A DNA stretch of 64,000 nt from Lysobacter firmicutimachus. Its GTDB lineage: Bacteria > Pseudomonadota > Gammaproteobacteria > Xanthomonadales > Xanthomonadaceae. This document shows, in pieces, positions 63,801 to 64,000 of the stretch. The notes under the pieces were generated by a model. That model was not told the origin of the DNA and made no database searches. It was given only the letters and a program-made list of their open reading frames with translations. The DNA lies in assembly GCF_037027445.1 (NCBI RefSeq), contig NZ_JBANDL010000002.1:3100001-3164000 (forward strand), given 5' to 3'. Each line of letters begins with the position of its first letter. Positions within the stretch are counted from its first letter, which is position 1. The position numbers and the translations under genes are program-made.

Positions 63801-64000
63801 CCGACCTGCCCTGCGTGCTGCTGACCGGCTTCGCGCCGTTCGGCGGCGAAACCGAGAACCCCAGCTGGGACGCGGTGCGCCGGCTCGACGGCGAAACGCT
63901 CGCCGGCCATCGCATCGTCGTCCGCTGCCTGCCGGTCGCGTTCGACGCTTCGCTCGATGCCTTGCGCACGGCGATCGAGCAGACAGCGCCGGCCCTGGTC
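63797..64000 (+). CDS. pcp: Pyrrolidone-carboxylate peptidase (3' end beyond window)
   Basis: 68 codons visible from GTG 63797, which overlaps the DUF979 stop (GTGA). VLLTGFAPFGGETENPSWDAV is the N-terminal signature of Pcp; the visible CLPVAFDASLDALRTAIEQ matches the next helix. Removes N-terminal pyroglutamate from peptides. The catalytic Glu, Cys and His lie in the part outside the window, so their presence cannot be checked. It closes the run: peptide-bound pyroglutamate is freed, then opened by PxpABC. Confidence 0.9.
   Translation, partial: MTDLPCVLLTGFAPFGGETENPSWDAVRRLDGETLAGHRIVVRCLPVAFDASLDALRTAIEQTAPALV

Overview
This 64 kb window is very GC-rich (about 70% by eye), densely coded, and has no rRNA, tRNA, phage, transposase or CRISPR that I could find. 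It looks like the chromosome of a Lysobacter-type member of the Xanthomonadaceae. The evidence is the gene set (TonB receptor, many secreted peptidases, POT transporter, YadA-type adhesin), the GTAG-headed REP hairpins scattered between genes, and arrays of the heptamer GATTCGG at gene ends. The genus is an inference; the family is better supported.

Layout. 1-7.1 kb (minus strand): a TonB-dependent receptor cut by the window edge, a small membrane-anchored protein next to a plant-type three-domain tyrosinase with a Tat signal, a large secreted amidohydrolase, and a VOC protein. 7.3-15.2 kb (plus): a secreted M3 peptidase with a strong terminator, a winged-helix regulator with a degenerate receiver domain, a 1119-residue trimeric autotransporter adhesin, and a sirtuin. 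15.3-24.5 kb (mostly minus): periplasmic GDPD, an unknown protein, an APC permease (plus strand), cyclopropane synthase, a DUF3298 lipoprotein, RluF, GNAT, and an AlgP/histone-H1-like protein. 24.7-34 kb: a 63-residue orphan, a rhomboid, a POT peptide transporter, a lipoprotein gene broken by an in-frame amber codon, a GST, an M14 carboxypeptidase, a lipoprotein/nuclease pair, and a phytase-like esterase. 34-46.8 kb: YdeI-like protein, ThpR, an unrecognised HExxH-type secreted protein, AraC regulator, SRPBCC protein, Uup, a 38-residue Lys-rich miniprotein, GNAT, SelO, GST, YaiI, and a DeoR-MFS pair. 47-55.6 kb: DeaD helicase, GATase, pseudouridine synthase, YaeQ, HI0933 flavoprotein, an unknown secreted protein, and RimO.

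55.7-64 kb is the most coherent functional unit. DLH, HIT, PxpB and PxpC overlap at their stop/start codons. They are followed by a DUF885 lipoprotein peptidase. A second run then begins at a recognisable promoter: small membrane protein, PxpA, DUF969, DUF979 and pyrrolidone carboxyl peptidase (cut by the window end). Together this reads as a 5-oxoproline (pyroglutamate) salvage locus: Pcp releases pyroglutamate from peptides, the DUF969/DUF979 pair probably transports it, and PxpABC hydrolyses it to glutamate. With the M3, M14 and DUF885 peptidases and the POT transporter, the window describes a peptide-scavenging lifestyle.

Main unusual observations: the amber-interrupted lipoprotein; the bacterial polyphenol oxidase that keeps the plant Cys-His spacing; the phased GTGCA repeats in front of the DeoR gene; three genes (uup, thpR, a GNAT) with a -10 hexamer exactly six bases before the ATG and no ribosome binding site, suggesting leaderless mRNAs; and several families of non-coding repeats.
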